Positions 18,251 through 28,243 are shown, numbered from the stretch's first letter. The stretch is 64,000 bases of DNA from Vibrio fluvialis (GCF_900460245.1 NZ_UHIP01000001.1:1240001-1304000); one strand, 5' to 3'. Program-made: numbers and translations. The notes: generated by a model from the sequence alone, not told the origin.

Positions 18251-19705
18251 TTACAGAAGCGGATTGAAAAGGTAGAACAAGCGTTCCATAAAACGATGAC
18301 CGAGCGAGCGCATTTCCCAGATGTCATAATCAACAGAGCGTGACTGTTCAATGTAGTTCTGTTGCTGCCAGTAAAGCTGTTGGGTGAACTCCTGATCGTC
18401 AACCGCGAGCGTCACTTCGAAGTTGAGCCACAGGCTGCGCATGTCGAGGTTGACGGTACCCACCAGACAGAACTGACGGTCAATCACGACCGATTTAGTA
18501 TGCAAAAGGCCGCCATAAAATTCGTGAATCTTCACTCCCGCCTCAAGCAGTTCACCATAGAACGCCCTAGATGCCCATTGCACCATAAAAGAATCGTTCT
18601 TCTGCGGGATGATCAGCTCAACGTTGATACCCCGTTGCGCGGTCATTTTAAGCGTCGCCAGCAGATCGGCACTTGGCACAAAATACGGCGTGGTTATGCG
18701 AACCGACTCATTGGCTTGGTTGATAGCCAGCGTCAGTACCTGTGAGATTAAGTTTTCCGGCATGCCAGGGCCAGATGGGACCACCTGAATCGGATGCTGC
18801 GGCGCGTTTGCATCCAAACGGCATTCCGGCACGGTCGGCATCTGACGCTCTCCGGTTTCAAACTCCCAGTCCCAGCAATGAATTGCCGACAGCACGTTGA
18901 CCGACGGACCGGTAATACGCACCATAATATCAATCCACTGACCGACCCCGGAATCTTGCTTGAAGTAGGCGGGATCGACCATGTTCATCGAACCGGTATA
19001 CGCAATCGCATCATCAATCACGATAATCTTTCGATGCTGACGCAGATCGAGGCGACGTAGGAAAATACGCCACGGACTCACTTCCAGTGCCTGAACCACA
19101 TGAATGCCTGCATCTTGCATCATCTTCAGCCAGTGGCTGCGAAAGAATCTCGGGCTGCCCGCTGAATCGAGCAGCAGCTTCACATCAACGCCACGCTTTG
19201 CCGCCTGAATTAGTGAGGACGCGACGGAATCGGCCAGTCCACCCGGATGCCAGATGTAGAACACCATGCGAATGCTTTCCTGCGCCTGTTCGATGTCTTC
19301 GATGATCGAGTGCAGGATTTCATTCGGTGAGTTTTGCAGCGACAGGGTATTGCCGCTTAATGCGGGAATGCCCATGCGATGGTTGCACAGTTCGTCAATT
19401 TTGTAGATGTGCGCGCCCATACCTTCTGGCATGTGTGCCTGGCAATCATTGAGTGAACGGAACCAAGTCCCGAAGGGTTTAAACATCTCTTTGGCACGTT
19501 CGGCGCGTTTGCGACCTAAGTTGAGCTCGCCAAACAGGAAGTAACAAATGACGCCAACAATGGGAAGAATATAGATAACCATCAGCCAGGCGAGAGAAAC
19601 ACTGACTGCACGTCGCTTCAATACGACGCGAAGTGTCACACCTGCTACCAAGAACCAATAGATCGCGATGCTCGCGAGCGTTAAGAAGTGATAAACCTTA
19701 TCCAT
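18251..19705 (-). CDS. cls: Cardiolipin synthase A
   Basis: Inner-membrane phospholipase-D-family enzyme of 484 aa that joins two phosphatidylglycerols into cardiolipin. Two N-terminal membrane helices (about 3-27 and 38-60) come first. Two HKD catalytic motifs follow: HRKIIVIDDAIAYTGSMN (about residue 220) and HTKSVVIDRQFCLVGTVN (about 400). This is the ClsA layout and length. Monocistronic, with its promoter in 19706-19800. Confidence 0.95.
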   Translation of the reverse strand: MDKVYHFLTLASIAIYWFLVAGVTLRVVLKRRAVSVSLAWLMVIYILPIVGVICYFLFGELNLGRKRAERAKEMFKPFGTWFRSLNDCQAHMPEGMGAHIYKIDELCNHRMGIPALSGNTLSLQNSPNEILHSIIEDIEQAQESIRMVFYIWHPGGLADSVASSLIQAAKRGVDVKLLLDSAGSPRFFRSHWLKMMQDAGIHVVQALEVSPWRIFLRRLDLRQHRKIIVIDDAIAYTGSMNMVDPAYFKQDSGVGQWIDIMVRITGPSVNVLSAIHCWDWEFETGERQMPTVPECRLDANAPQHPIQVVPSGPGMPENLISQVLTLAINQANESVRITTPYFVPSADLLATLKMTAQRGINVELIIPQKNDSFMVQWASRAFYGELLEAGVKIHEFYGGLLHTKSVVIDRQFCLVGTVNLDMRSLWLNFEVTLAVDDQEFTQQLYWQQQNYIEQSRSVDYDIWEMRSLGHRFMERLFYLFNPLL

Positions 19706-20046
19706 GCGCCAACTACAGTAGAAAACATCTTTTGGGATAGTAAATCGAAAGCATAAGGGAAGAAAGGGAACGGCGGAAAATAATATGAAACAAAAACCGC
19801 AGAATAGTTGTTAATTAAGTGTAAATGTGGGGGTTTATGGTGATGGTAAGCTTAAAAAAGCATCAGATAATCTACAAAAATAGATTTATAGCCGCAAAAT
19901 GGACTGTTCGGGCTTCCAATTTTATTCTCAAACTGGTCTACTTGCCACACTCTTGGTGTCACTCTAATTTTTAATGTGTGTACAAATTAATTTACACTCA
20001 CTTTTGGACGCCATTCAGGTAAACACAACATATTGGTATAAGTAAC
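19706..20046. other. Divergent intergenic region between cls and the NSS transporter gene
   Basis: 341 bases, AT-rich. It holds the promoters of two divergent genes and a TyrR-like box (19979-19996). A lone TGTAAA half-site at 19820-19825 has no properly spaced partner. No ORF is supportable. Confidence 0.7.
19979..19996 (+). promoter_or_regulatory. Candidate TyrR box upstream of the NSS transporter
   Basis: TGTACA-AATTAA-TTTACA matches the TyrR consensus TGTAAA-N6-TTTACA at 11 of 12 positions; the flanking G and C extend the symmetry. It ends 50 bases before the transporter ATG, a position consistent with control by aromatic amino acids. Confidence 0.7.
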
Positions 20047-21381
20047 ATGGCGAGTAGTTCACGAAGTCAATTCACGTCCCGATTTGGCTTTATTATGGCA
20101 GCAGCGGGTTCCGCTGTAGGTCTTGGTAACGTTTGGGGTTTCCCAACTCAGGCTGCTAGTAACGGTGGTGCAGTCTTTTTGATCGTTTATCTGCTGATGG
20201 TGTTCCTGCTGGCATTTCCAATGCTGGTGGCGGAACTGACGATCGGCCGTTATGGGCAGTCAAACCCAATCCGCTCATTCCACGCTGCATGGCCAAAAGG
20301 TAAAGCGGGTGCGATTCTGCTTGGCGTGGTCGGTATGATCGTGGTGTCACTGATCCTGAGCTTCTACGCGATTGTTGCTGGCTGGTTGGTCGGCTCCTTC
20401 TTTAGTAGCGGTCTGGATCTGCTTGGCTTAAATAGTGCAGGCCACTGGCTGACAACATTCGGTACTGAACGTAATCTCGTGCTGATGATTGCTTTCATGG
20501 CACTGACAATGTTCGTGGTGCGCAATGGCGTAGCGAACGGCATCGAGAAGTGGTCAACCCGTTTGATGCCGTTACTGTTCGTGCTGTTTGGCCTGCTGAC
20601 GGTGTACATCTTCACTCAAGAAGGTGCATGGGAAGGCCTGAAGATGTATCTGATCCCGGATATTTCTCACCTGACACCAAAACTTATCGTCAGTGCAATG
20701 GGGCAAGCGTTCTTCTCTCTGTCTCTGGGTGTGTGCGTAATGACGACGTACGGTTCTTACCTGAAGAAAGATACCAACCTGCCTAAAACTGCCGCTCAGG
20801 TCGCACTGATCGACACGGGTGTTGCGTTCATCGCAGGTCTGATGATTCTGCCAGCTATGTTTGTTGCTAAACACAATGGCGTTCAGATCTTCTCTGACAG
20901 CGGTGAACTGCTGAACTCTGACACGCTGGTGTTTACGGTATTGCCGGCGATGTTTGATACCATGGGTGCCATGGGGGCGGTGATTGGCCTGGTGTTCTTC
21001 CTGCTGATGATTATTGCGGCGCTGACGTCGTCCATCTCAATGCTTGAAGTGCCTGTTGCGTGTGCAACAGAAGAGCTAAAACAGAGTCGCACGACAGCCG
21101 TGTTGTGGATCGGTGGCCTGGTTACGATTGTATCCGCTGTTATCGTGATGAACTTCTCAAGCCTGTTTGGCCTGGTGATTCAGTTCACAACCGTTTACTC
21201 GCAACCGATCATTGCACTGCTGATTACTCTGATCGTTGGTTGGATTTGGAACCGCAACCAGATTCTGAATGAGCTGAAACAAGGCTGTCCGGAAATCGAA
21301 AACAGCTGGTTCTGGAAAATCTGGCCAGTGTACGTGCGCCTGGTATGTCCGGTGCTGATGCTCCTGGTGTTCTTCGCGTAA
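20047..21381 (+). CDS. Sodium-dependent NSS-family transporter, probably for aromatic amino acids
   Basis: Neurotransmitter:sodium symporter family protein, 444 aa, with 11-12 membrane helices. The TM1 motif AAAGSAVGLGNVWGFP, which binds Na+ and substrate in LeuT-like proteins, is at about residues 17-32. Bacterial members such as Tyt1 and MhsT import tyrosine or tryptophan with Na+. The substrate guess rests on the TyrR box upstream, not on the protein. Monocistronic, followed by a strong terminator. Confidence 0.88.
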   Translation: MASSSRSQFTSRFGFIMAAAGSAVGLGNVWGFPTQAASNGGAVFLIVYLLMVFLLAFPMLVAELTIGRYGQSNPIRSFHAAWPKGKAGAILLGVVGMIVVSLILSFYAIVAGWLVGSFFSSGLDLLGLNSAGHWLTTFGTERNLVLMIAFMALTMFVVRNGVANGIEKWSTRLMPLLFVLFGLLTVYIFTQEGAWEGLKMYLIPDISHLTPKLIVSAMGQAFFSLSLGVCVMTTYGSYLKKDTNLPKTAAQVALIDTGVAFIAGLMILPAMFVAKHNGVQIFSDSGELLNSDTLVFTVLPAMFDTMGAMGAVIGLVFFLLMIIAALTSSISMLEVPVACATEELKQSRTTAVLWIGGLVTIVSAVIVMNFSSLFGLVIQFTTVYSQPIIALLITLIVGWIWNRNQILNELKQGCPEIENSWFWKIWPVYVRLVCPVLMLLVFFA

Positions 21382-21401
21382 ACACGACGAGATTTCAATG
21401 A

Positions 21402-21434
21402 AAAGCCACTTGGGGAAACTCAGTGGCTTTTTTG
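21402..21434 (+). terminator. Rho-independent terminator after the NSS transporter gene
   Basis: AAAGCCACT (21402-21410) pairs with AGTGGCTTT (21422-21430), then TTTT. Confidence 0.9.
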
Positions 21435-21488
21435 CTTTACAAACCGAATGGATACAGATTCTAAGTGCTTGCTCTTATTTTATTTAAA

Positions 21489-21503
21489 TGATAGCTATTA
21501 TCA
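21489..21503 (+). promoter_or_regulatory. Candidate Fur box upstream of fumC
   Basis: TGATAGCTATTATCA fits the 7-1-7 Fur motif TGATAAT-N-ATTATCA with two mismatches, in an AT-rich context 45 bases before the fumC ATG. Control by Fur would make the iron-free fumarase rise in low iron, when Fe-S fumarases fail. Confidence 0.65.
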
Positions 21504-21547
21504 TTAAATGCGATAAATCGCCTTCACGAGAAGTTAAGGAATCTGAC

Positions 21548-22930
21548 ATGACACGAGAATTTCGGACCGAAAAAGACAGCATGGGCGAGGTGCTGGTTCC
21601 TAAAGATGCCTTGTATCAGGCGCAAACGCAGCGGGCGGTGGATAATTTCGCCATCAGCCGTTACAGCATGCCGCAGTCATTTGTTCAGGCACTGGCGTAC
21701 ATTAAGCAAGCCGCGGCGGTGACCAATGCCCAGTTGGGTTTACTCGAAGGGGATATCGCATCGGCGATCGATGAGGCCGCACAAAGCATCATTGATGGGC
21801 AGCATCTAGACCAGTTTCCCATCGATGTATTCCAGACTGGTTCTGGCACCAGTTCCAATATGAACGCTAACGAAGTGATTGCGACATTGGCTTCCCAGCA
21901 TTTGCACAGCACGGTAAGTCCAAATGATCACGTCAATATGGGGCAAAGCAGCAACGATGTGGTGCCCACCGCCATTCAGGTGAGCTGCACTCTGGAAGTG
22001 GAGCAGCGCTTATTGCCCGCGCTGGAACATCTCAGCACGCAACTGGCCGCAAAAAAACAGAGTTTAGCGAACGTGGTGAAAACCGGGCGCACGCACTTGA
22101 TGGATGCGATGCCGATTACCTTTGAGCAAGAATTGGGGGGATGGCAGGCGCAGATTGACCACGCGAGAAACAGTATTGTTTACGCAATGAAAGCGGTGAA
22201 AGCGCTCGCACAGGGCGGTACGGCGGTGGGGACTGGCATCAATGCTGATCCGCGTTTCGCCGCAGCGTTTGCAGACAATTTATCTCAGGCCACGCGTTTA
22301 TCGTTTGTGCCAAGTGAGAACTTCTTTTTTAACCTCAGCAGTCAGGATGCGATTGTGGCGTTGTCTGGCCAATTGAAAACCACGGCGGTGGCGATGATGA
22401 AAATCGCCAACGATCTGCGCTGGATGAACTCTGGCCCGCTGGCGGGTATTGGAGACATTGAATTGCCAGCATTGCAACCAGGCAGCTCCATCATGCCGGG
22501 GAAAGTGAATCCGGTGATCCCGGAAGCGGCTGCGATGGCGTGCGCGCAGGTCATCGGCAATGACACCACCATCACCGTGGCCGGGCAGGCGGGGAATTTC
22601 CAGCTTAACGTGATGTTGCCCGTGATTGCGCATAACATTCTGGAGAGCATTGAGTTGCTCGCCAACAGCGCAAGAGCATTGGCGGACAAAGCGATCGCGG
22701 GATTCATCGTACGTGAAGATCATATCAATATTGCGCTGGGCAAGAATCCGATTCTGGTCACTGCGCTCAATCCGGTGATTGGCTATCTCAAAGCGGCGGA
22801 AATTGCCAAACTGGCTTATCAACAGGGGCGACCGATAATTGATGTTGCGCTGGAGAACACCGCACTCAGCCGCGCTGAGCTGGAACGTATTCTTAACCCT
22901 GCAACCCTCGTCAAGGGCGGGATAGGCTAA
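21548..22930 (+). CDS. fumC: Class II fumarate hydratase FumC (iron-independent)
   Basis: Cytoplasmic TCA-cycle enzyme, 460 aa, converting fumarate and malate reversibly without an Fe-S cluster. The superfamily signature GSSIMPGKVNP is present at about residues 316-326, and the TGSGTSSNMNANE substrate loop at about 97-109. I chose the ATG at 21548 (AAGGAATCTGAC upstream, and MTREFRTEKDSMGEV matches the usual N-terminus); the ORF otherwise extends back into the Fur-box region. Confidence 0.96.
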   Translation: MTREFRTEKDSMGEVLVPKDALYQAQTQRAVDNFAISRYSMPQSFVQALAYIKQAAAVTNAQLGLLEGDIASAIDEAAQSIIDGQHLDQFPIDVFQTGSGTSSNMNANEVIATLASQHLHSTVSPNDHVNMGQSSNDVVPTAIQVSCTLEVEQRLLPALEHLSTQLAAKKQSLANVVKTGRTHLMDAMPITFEQELGGWQAQIDHARNSIVYAMKAVKALAQGGTAVGTGINADPRFAAAFADNLSQATRLSFVPSENFFFNLSSQDAIVALSGQLKTTAVAMMKIANDLRWMNSGPLAGIGDIELPALQPGSSIMPGKVNPVIPEAAAMACAQVIGNDTTITVAGQAGNFQLNVMLPVIAHNILESIELLANSARALADKAIAGFIVREDHINIALGKNPILVTALNPVIGYLKAAEIAKLAYQQGRPIIDVALENTALSRAELERILNPATLVKGGIG

Positions 22931-22940
22931 AGGGCAATAA

Positions 22941-22964
22941 AAAGTCGCCGTGCGGCGACTTTTA
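22941..22964. terminator. Bidirectional terminator between fumC and the RND pump gene
   Basis: Perfect stem AAAGTCGCC / GGCGACTTT with loop GTGC, a T tract on the plus side and an A run on the other. Confidence 0.9.
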
Positions 22965-22984
22965 CAGGGGTGAAAAGCACGACA

Positions 22985-25900
22985 TCAAGCGTTTAACTTT
23001 TCTCCGCACAGTGCCGGATTGATATCATTCAGGATCAGCAATACGCAGGCGACGACCACAGCGGCGAGCAAAGTGGCACTGATTAATCCAAACGCGATGC
23101 TGGCGATTAGCGGGATCAGAAACTGTGCCTGCGTGCTGGTTTCAGTCAGCAGCGGTAGCAGGCCGGCGAACGTGGTGAGTGAGGTAATCATTATCGCGCG
23201 GAAACGGTCGCGAACTGCCAACGTACAGGCCTGTTTCAGATCCGCTCCGCCAGCCACTTTCTCTTTGATGAATGTGACCAATAGGATGTTATCGTTGACC
23301 ACGATCCCGGCCAGTGTGGCAAAGCCGACCAGGCTTGGAATGGTCAGATCTAGGTTGAGTGCCAAATGTCCCCATACCACGCCAATCCACGCCATCGGGA
23401 TCGCAATCAATACGGCCAGCGGCTGAGTGAAACTACGAAACAACAATACCAGTACCAGATACACGCCGATAACGCCCATCAGAAAATAGTGCAGCAGCGA
23501 TGCACCGGTATCTGCGCTTTCTTTATCCTGGCCTTGGGAAACAAACGTCACATCCGGGTACTTCTTGTTCAGCTCTGGAACGTAGACTTTGTAGAACTGC
23601 TGCATGATGTCAAAGGCATTCGCAACTTGGGTGTTGATATTGCCTTGTACGGTTACAGTCGGCAGGCCATTCACCAGGTTCAGGCGGGAAAATGTGCGGT
23701 GCTGGGTAAAATTGGCCACACTGACCAGCGGTATCAGCCGGCCGTTGCTGGCGGTGATCATCAGATCCTTCATCTCTTCCAGCGTCGCGTGGTGTTGAAA
23801 ATCGCGCTGACGAACGCGGATGTCGAGAATTTCACCGTTCTGATAGACATTCAACTCATTGTTGCCTTTAAATGCATTGCGCAGTGTTTGAGCCACTGTA
23901 CTGGCGGTGACACCGAGTACCCCAGCCTGATCTTTGAGAGAAACGACAATTTCTTCCCGGCCATAGCGTAAATCGGAGGAAAGGTTAAACACGCCGTCAA
24001 ATTGTTTGAGCCATTTACCTAAGTTTAGGCTCACTGCATAGAGTGTTTCTGGGTTGGGGCCCTGAATACGGATGTCGATGCCGTTGCCGGCAACACCACG
24101 CTCTTTGTCGGTAAATTTGAGTGACAAGACGTCGGCGAACGGTCCGACATTTTTTTTCCACTGCTGAATCAGTGACTTAATGCTTTCCTGCCGGAACTGC
24201 GCGGGCAGTAAGTCGGCGCTCACGGTGGCTACGTGCGGGCCGGATTCAAAGGCATCAACATTGGTGTTGTACATAACCGTAGTGCTGATGATCAGCGGCT
24301 CAGCATACTTTTCCTGATACGCAGCGTCGATGGTTTTCAGGGCATCGGTTACTCTGGTCACCACGGCATCGGTCTGAGACAGCAGGCTCCCCTGCGGCAA
24401 CAGGATGCGTGCTTGCAAAGTATCGCTTTCCAGCGTTGGCATGGCGCGGAATTTTAACCAGCCAGCAGGGAAAGTTGCTGTGGAGATCATCACCAGCATG
24501 ATCAGGATACTTAAACTCAGGTAGGGTGAGTGTATGGCTTTCTCGGTTAACGGAACAAAGAGCCTGTCACGGACGTACTCAAAGTTGCGGGTAATCACTT
24601 GACGAATGGGTTTATCTTGCTGGGCGAAATGGCTGTGCGACAGGTGGGCCGGCAGGATCAGCATGGCCTCCAGCAGGCTGACGGTGAGGGTCAGGATCAG
24701 CACGATGGGAATATAGCGTAACACATCACCAAGGTTACCGTTTAGAAACATCAGCGGTCCGACGACCATAATGGTGGTGATGTAGGATGCGATCACCCCG
24801 GGGAAAACCTGCCGGGTGCCTTGTATGGCTGCATCAACCGGCCCCAGACCCGCTTCCCGTTTTGCCGCAATATTTTCGGCGATAATCAGCGAATCATCCA
24901 TCAGCAAACCGGTGGCGACAATCAGCCCGACCATAGTCATCATATTGATCGTGTAGCCCAGCGTATGCATGGCAAACACCGCGCCCAGGAACGACACCGG
25001 CAGGCCGAGGGTGACCCAGAAACTGAATCTGAGATTGAAAAAAGCCCACAAGACGGCAAACGCAAGCAGTAACCCCTGCAGGCCGTTACTCAGCAGCAAC
25101 CGCAGCCGCTCACGAATGTTAACACTGATATCCTGAGTCAGTGTAAGTTCGACACCGGGTGGCAAGAGTGATCGCTCGTGATCAATGACTTGTTGTACGA
25201 TATTTCGCACGCGCAAAGTGTCCTGCTCCTGATTTTTGGATATCTGAAGGAATGCTGCCCGCTGGCCGTTGAACAGGCGTTTTTCTTCTTCCACGGCAAA
25301 TAGTTGCTGGATCTGGGCGATATCCCCTAAGCGTAACTGGCTGCTGCTGTCGATGATTAGCTGCTGCAACTGACTGACCAGATTGGCTTGCTGATCAAAA
25401 CGGATATTCCATTGAGTAAGATCACTGGTCACGATACCGGCGGGTACACGCACGTTTTCCTGAGCAATGCGATTCACCAGATCGGAGATACTCAACCCGT
25501 GTTGTCTGAGCTTGGCATCCGACACAGATACTTCAATTTCTTGATCGGAAAAACCACTGAGTGTGACCTGAGCGATACCGGAGTGGGCTTTCAGACGTTG
25601 CTTGAGTTGTTGAGCATAGCGGTACAAATCCCGCTCAGGCATTGGGCCGGTGATTGCCACGCTGACCACGGATGCGACGCGATCGAGTTTGGTGACTTTC
25701 GGCCGCTCTGCCCGGTCGGGAAGATCATCAATCGCGTTTACTTGTTGTTGAACGTCCGCAGTGAGGATATCAATGTTCTGCCCGGACTGGATGCGGACGT
25801 TGCCTATTGCAACGTTTTCTCTGGCGTCACACACAAACTCTTCCACGCCGATCAGCTGATCGATGGCATCCTGTAGCGGAACACACAACTCCTGTGCGAC

Positions 25901-26068
25901 TTCTGATGGCGATGCTCCGGGATAAGTGACCCGAACTTCAATATTACGGGTTGGTGTCAGCGGAAAGGTGTCTCTTTGCAACTGGGGCAGCGCAAAGCCC
26001 CCCAGCAGCAGGATCACCAACATTAAGACATTGGCGGCCGTTTTATGCCGGGTAAAGTAGGCGATCAT
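22985..26068 (-). CDS. RND-family efflux pump (HAE-type), second system
   Basis: Inner-membrane pump of 1027 aa with two blocks of membrane helices and two large periplasmic loops. TM4 has the paired relay Asp residues (GLLMDDSLIIAE). TM10 has GIVVNDNILLV, where AcrB has its essential Lys940; this Asn-Asp pattern is, from memory, shared by a subclade of RND pumps and not damage. Start ATG 26068 follows a strong GGAGGT site and overlaps the adaptor stop by ATGA; the frame extends to 26098 inside the adaptor gene. Substrates unknown; antimicrobial export is only the family default. Confidence 0.9.
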   Translation of the reverse strand: MIAYFTRHKTAANVLMLVILLLGGFALPQLQRDTFPLTPTRNIEVRVTYPGASPSEVAQELCVPLQDAIDQLIGVEEFVCDARENVAIGNVRIQSGQNIDILTADVQQQVNAIDDLPDRAERPKVTKLDRVASVVSVAITGPMPERDLYRYAQQLKQRLKAHSGIAQVTLSGFSDQEIEVSVSDAKLRQHGLSISDLVNRIAQENVRVPAGIVTSDLTQWNIRFDQQANLVSQLQQLIIDSSSQLRLGDIAQIQQLFAVEEEKRLFNGQRAAFLQISKNQEQDTLRVRNIVQQVIDHERSLLPPGVELTLTQDISVNIRERLRLLLSNGLQGLLLAFAVLWAFFNLRFSFWVTLGLPVSFLGAVFAMHTLGYTINMMTMVGLIVATGLLMDDSLIIAENIAAKREAGLGPVDAAIQGTRQVFPGVIASYITTIMVVGPLMFLNGNLGDVLRYIPIVLILTLTVSLLEAMLILPAHLSHSHFAQQDKPIRQVITRNFEYVRDRLFVPLTEKAIHSPYLSLSILIMLVMISTATFPAGWLKFRAMPTLESDTLQARILLPQGSLLSQTDAVVTRVTDALKTIDAAYQEKYAEPLIISTTVMYNTNVDAFESGPHVATVSADLLPAQFRQESIKSLIQQWKKNVGPFADVLSLKFTDKERGVAGNGIDIRIQGPNPETLYAVSLNLGKWLKQFDGVFNLSSDLRYGREEIVVSLKDQAGVLGVTASTVAQTLRNAFKGNNELNVYQNGEILDIRVRQRDFQHHATLEEMKDLMITASNGRLIPLVSVANFTQHRTFSRLNLVNGLPTVTVQGNINTQVANAFDIMQQFYKVYVPELNKKYPDVTFVSQGQDKESADTGASLLHYFLMGVIGVYLVLVLLFRSFTQPLAVLIAIPMAWIGVVWGHLALNLDLTIPSLVGFATLAGIVVNDNILLVTFIKEKVAGGADLKQACTLAVRDRFRAIMITSLTTFAGLLPLLTETSTQAQFLIPLIASIAFGLISATLLAAVVVACVLLILNDINPALCGEKLNA

Positions 26069-27357
26069 AGGTGACCTCCGGCTTGTTGCTTGATCCACTG
26101 CACTAGCGCTTTGTCTGGTTGAGGTTTCAGAGGCATGCCTTTGACCGCCGGTTGCAGTTGACTGACCACCACCACATCACCACTGTTCAAACCACTTTTG
26201 ATCACTGCCAACTGATTGTGAATGAAGTCGACGTTCACTGGTTGAATTGCCAGTTTCCCGTCTTTTAGCAGATAGAGAGTCTCATCATGCAAGGCAGTAA
26301 CCGGGACGGCCAACTGCTCTTTCAGGGGGGGGCCAATCAGCGTCACTTTGACAAAGGTATCCCTGACCAAGGGAGGGCGCTGACCGGGTTTGGCTTGCTG
26401 ATACGGGTTGTTCACCTGAACGATGATGCTCTGGCTTTGTGACTGCGCATCGATTTTGCCGCCGCTGCGCTGCACCTCGCCTTGCCAGACTATCGCCTTA
26501 TCATCAATGTTGAGCTCGACCTGAGCGGTGAGATCGCTGTGTGATTGTTTGTCTGTTGCGGCGTAGGGGGTGTTGCGGCGTAAAGGACGCATTTTGCCAA
26601 GTGGGAACTGAGCCTGAATTTCCACTGCGTTGGTGGCATCTGCGGTGAGCAGCGTTTTTCCTTTGGTTACGTAGTCGGCGAAGTCAACCAGTTTCTCGGT
26701 GACACGCAGATCGAAAGGTGCCGAGACTTCCGTTAACGCCAGATCCCGGCGTGCCATGGCCAGTTCAGCATTCAGGACTTGTTGCTCTGCCTGGGTGATG
26801 GCCAATTCATTTTTTAGGCCTTGAAGCTGTTGCTGATTGCTCAGTAGTTCGCGTTGTGCTCGGTCTTTTTCGGTTTGTGAAATATGACCGGTTTTCATCA
26901 GGCGTTCGGTGCGAGCAAACTCCTGTTGTTGTAGACGATAATTCTGTTCGGCGATCTTAATCGTTTCGCCCAATGTTTGATTTTTGAGCTGAGCAACATC
27001 CTGTTCAGCCTCCAGTTTCGTGATGGTGAGCTGGTACTGGCTGCTATCGAGGCGTATGAGTGGGGTGCCTTTGGCGATCAGCATCCCGGCTTCAAACTCT
27101 TTCGCTACCCAGACGACTCGTCCTTCGACCTCTGTTTGTGCAACCCATTCACTGGTCGGGCGGGTAAAGCCATACCCCACTGCTGTTGGGCTTATGTCCA
27201 TCGGCTTTGCCGTGATCACCCTAACCACTTTGGCTCCGGTTGCTTCATCTGTAGCGGGTGGGACAGCTTTCATCGTCGGCGCGAGAAAAAGTAATATGCC
27301 GCCCAAGAGTAAAGGTGGGACAAACAGTGAGCGTTGTTTCCAAGTGTATCGAGCCAT
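26065..27357 (-). CDS. RND periplasmic adaptor (membrane fusion protein), second system
   Basis: 430 aa from ATG 27357. One N-terminal membrane anchor (about residues 10-28) with no lipobox, then a lipoyl half, a long coiled-coil hairpin (about 100-190), the second lipoyl half, a beta barrel and a membrane-proximal domain. In-frame starts at 27369 and 27366 sit directly against the AAGG sequence, so the third ATG is preferred. Co-translated with the pump through an ATGA overlap. No outer-membrane factor is encoded nearby. Confidence 0.87.
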   Translation of the reverse strand: MARYTWKQRSLFVPPLLLGGILLFLAPTMKAVPPATDEATGAKVVRVITAKPMDISPTAVGYGFTRPTSEWVAQTEVEGRVVWVAKEFEAGMLIAKGTPLIRLDSSQYQLTITKLEAEQDVAQLKNQTLGETIKIAEQNYRLQQQEFARTERLMKTGHISQTEKDRAQRELLSNQQQLQGLKNELAITQAEQQVLNAELAMARRDLALTEVSAPFDLRVTEKLVDFADYVTKGKTLLTADATNAVEIQAQFPLGKMRPLRRNTPYAATDKQSHSDLTAQVELNIDDKAIVWQGEVQRSGGKIDAQSQSQSIIVQVNNPYQQAKPGQRPPLVRDTFVKVTLIGPPLKEQLAVPVTALHDETLYLLKDGKLAIQPVNVDFIHNQLAVIKSGLNSGDVVVVSQLQPAVKGMPLKPQPDKALVQWIKQQAGGHL

Positions 27358-27547
27358 AGTCACCATCATCCTTTTTGAATAAGGAAATACTAAATTAGTT
27401 TTGTTTAATTTTTATTGAATTGCCCCCCAAATCGGTCATCACGACTCCGTTTTGTGCGACTTTCCTGCCTGCGACCACGTAACCGGCAAGTTAGGCTGAC
27501 GTTTGTCATTAATTGAGTATAATAGCGGTCCATTTTTGCGAGGTCGT

Positions 27548-28243
27548 ATGTTCGATATTCTCTTAACCCACACCGATTTTCTGCTGATCAACAAGCACCC
27601 GAATGTCTCCGTGCATAAAGATGATGGTGACACTATGTTGTTGCAGGAGGTGGCGAAGCAAAGCGGTGATGCGCAGCTGTATTTGGTGCACCGATTAGAC
27701 AAAATGACCTCGGGCATTTTGCTGCTCGCGCGTAATGCCCAAGCCGCCAGTGAACTGTCGAAAGCCTTTGCCGAGCGTCAGGTCGAAAAGTTCTATTTAG
27801 CGTTGGGTAGCAAAAAGCCGAAAAAGAAGCAGGGCCTGATTAGCGGCGATATGGAACGTTCACGTCGCGCGTCGTGGAAGCTTCTGGCCTCACAAACCAA
27901 TCCGGCAGTCACGCAGTTTTTTTCTTTGGCCGCCGAGCCGGGAGAGCGCCTGTTTCTGTGTAAGCCATATACCGGAAAAACCCATCAGATTCGTGTGGCG
28001 CTGAAATCTATTGGTTCCGGCATTGTCGGCGACCCGATTTACAATGCGGGGAATCAGGCCGACCGTGGCTATTTGCACGCGTTTGCGCTGCGCTTTTCGT
28101 ATGCCGGGGAAACGTACCAATGGGTGTGCGATCCGCGCTATCAAGGGGCGCTGGGCGAAAAATGGAACAGCGATATTGTCAGTCAGGGCATTGAATCCTG
28201 GCTAGAACCCTGGTCACTTAGCTGGCCCTCAGTGAAAAAGTAA
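27548..28243 (+). CDS. RluA-family RNA pseudouridine synthase
   Basis: 231 aa; converts uridine to pseudouridine in RNA. The catalytic motif HRLDKMTSGILLLA contains the active Asp, and the second conserved stretch GKTHQIRVAL is present. It has no S4 domain, so it belongs to the short RluA-like group; the exact target (rRNA or tRNA) cannot be read from the sequence. Start ATG 27548 follows GCGAGGTC; the 15 residues in front of it in the open frame do not look like the family. It is followed after 8 bases by a methyltransferase gene, probably as one RNA-modification operon. Confidence 0.9.
   Translation: MFDILLTHTDFLLINKHPNVSVHKDDGDTMLLQEVAKQSGDAQLYLVHRLDKMTSGILLLARNAQAASELSKAFAERQVEKFYLALGSKKPKKKQGLISGDMERSRRASWKLLASQTNPAVTQFFSLAAEPGERLFLCKPYTGKTHQIRVALKSIGSGIVGDPIYNAGNQADRGYLHAFALRFSYAGETYQWVCDPRYQGALGEKWNSDIVSQGIESWLEPWSLSWPSVKK

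Noticed and set aside
22985..26068. Loss of the TM10 lysine as a sign of an inactive pump
   Set aside because: The GIVVND pattern is, as far as I recall, common in one RND subclade, and the rest of the protein is full length and intact.
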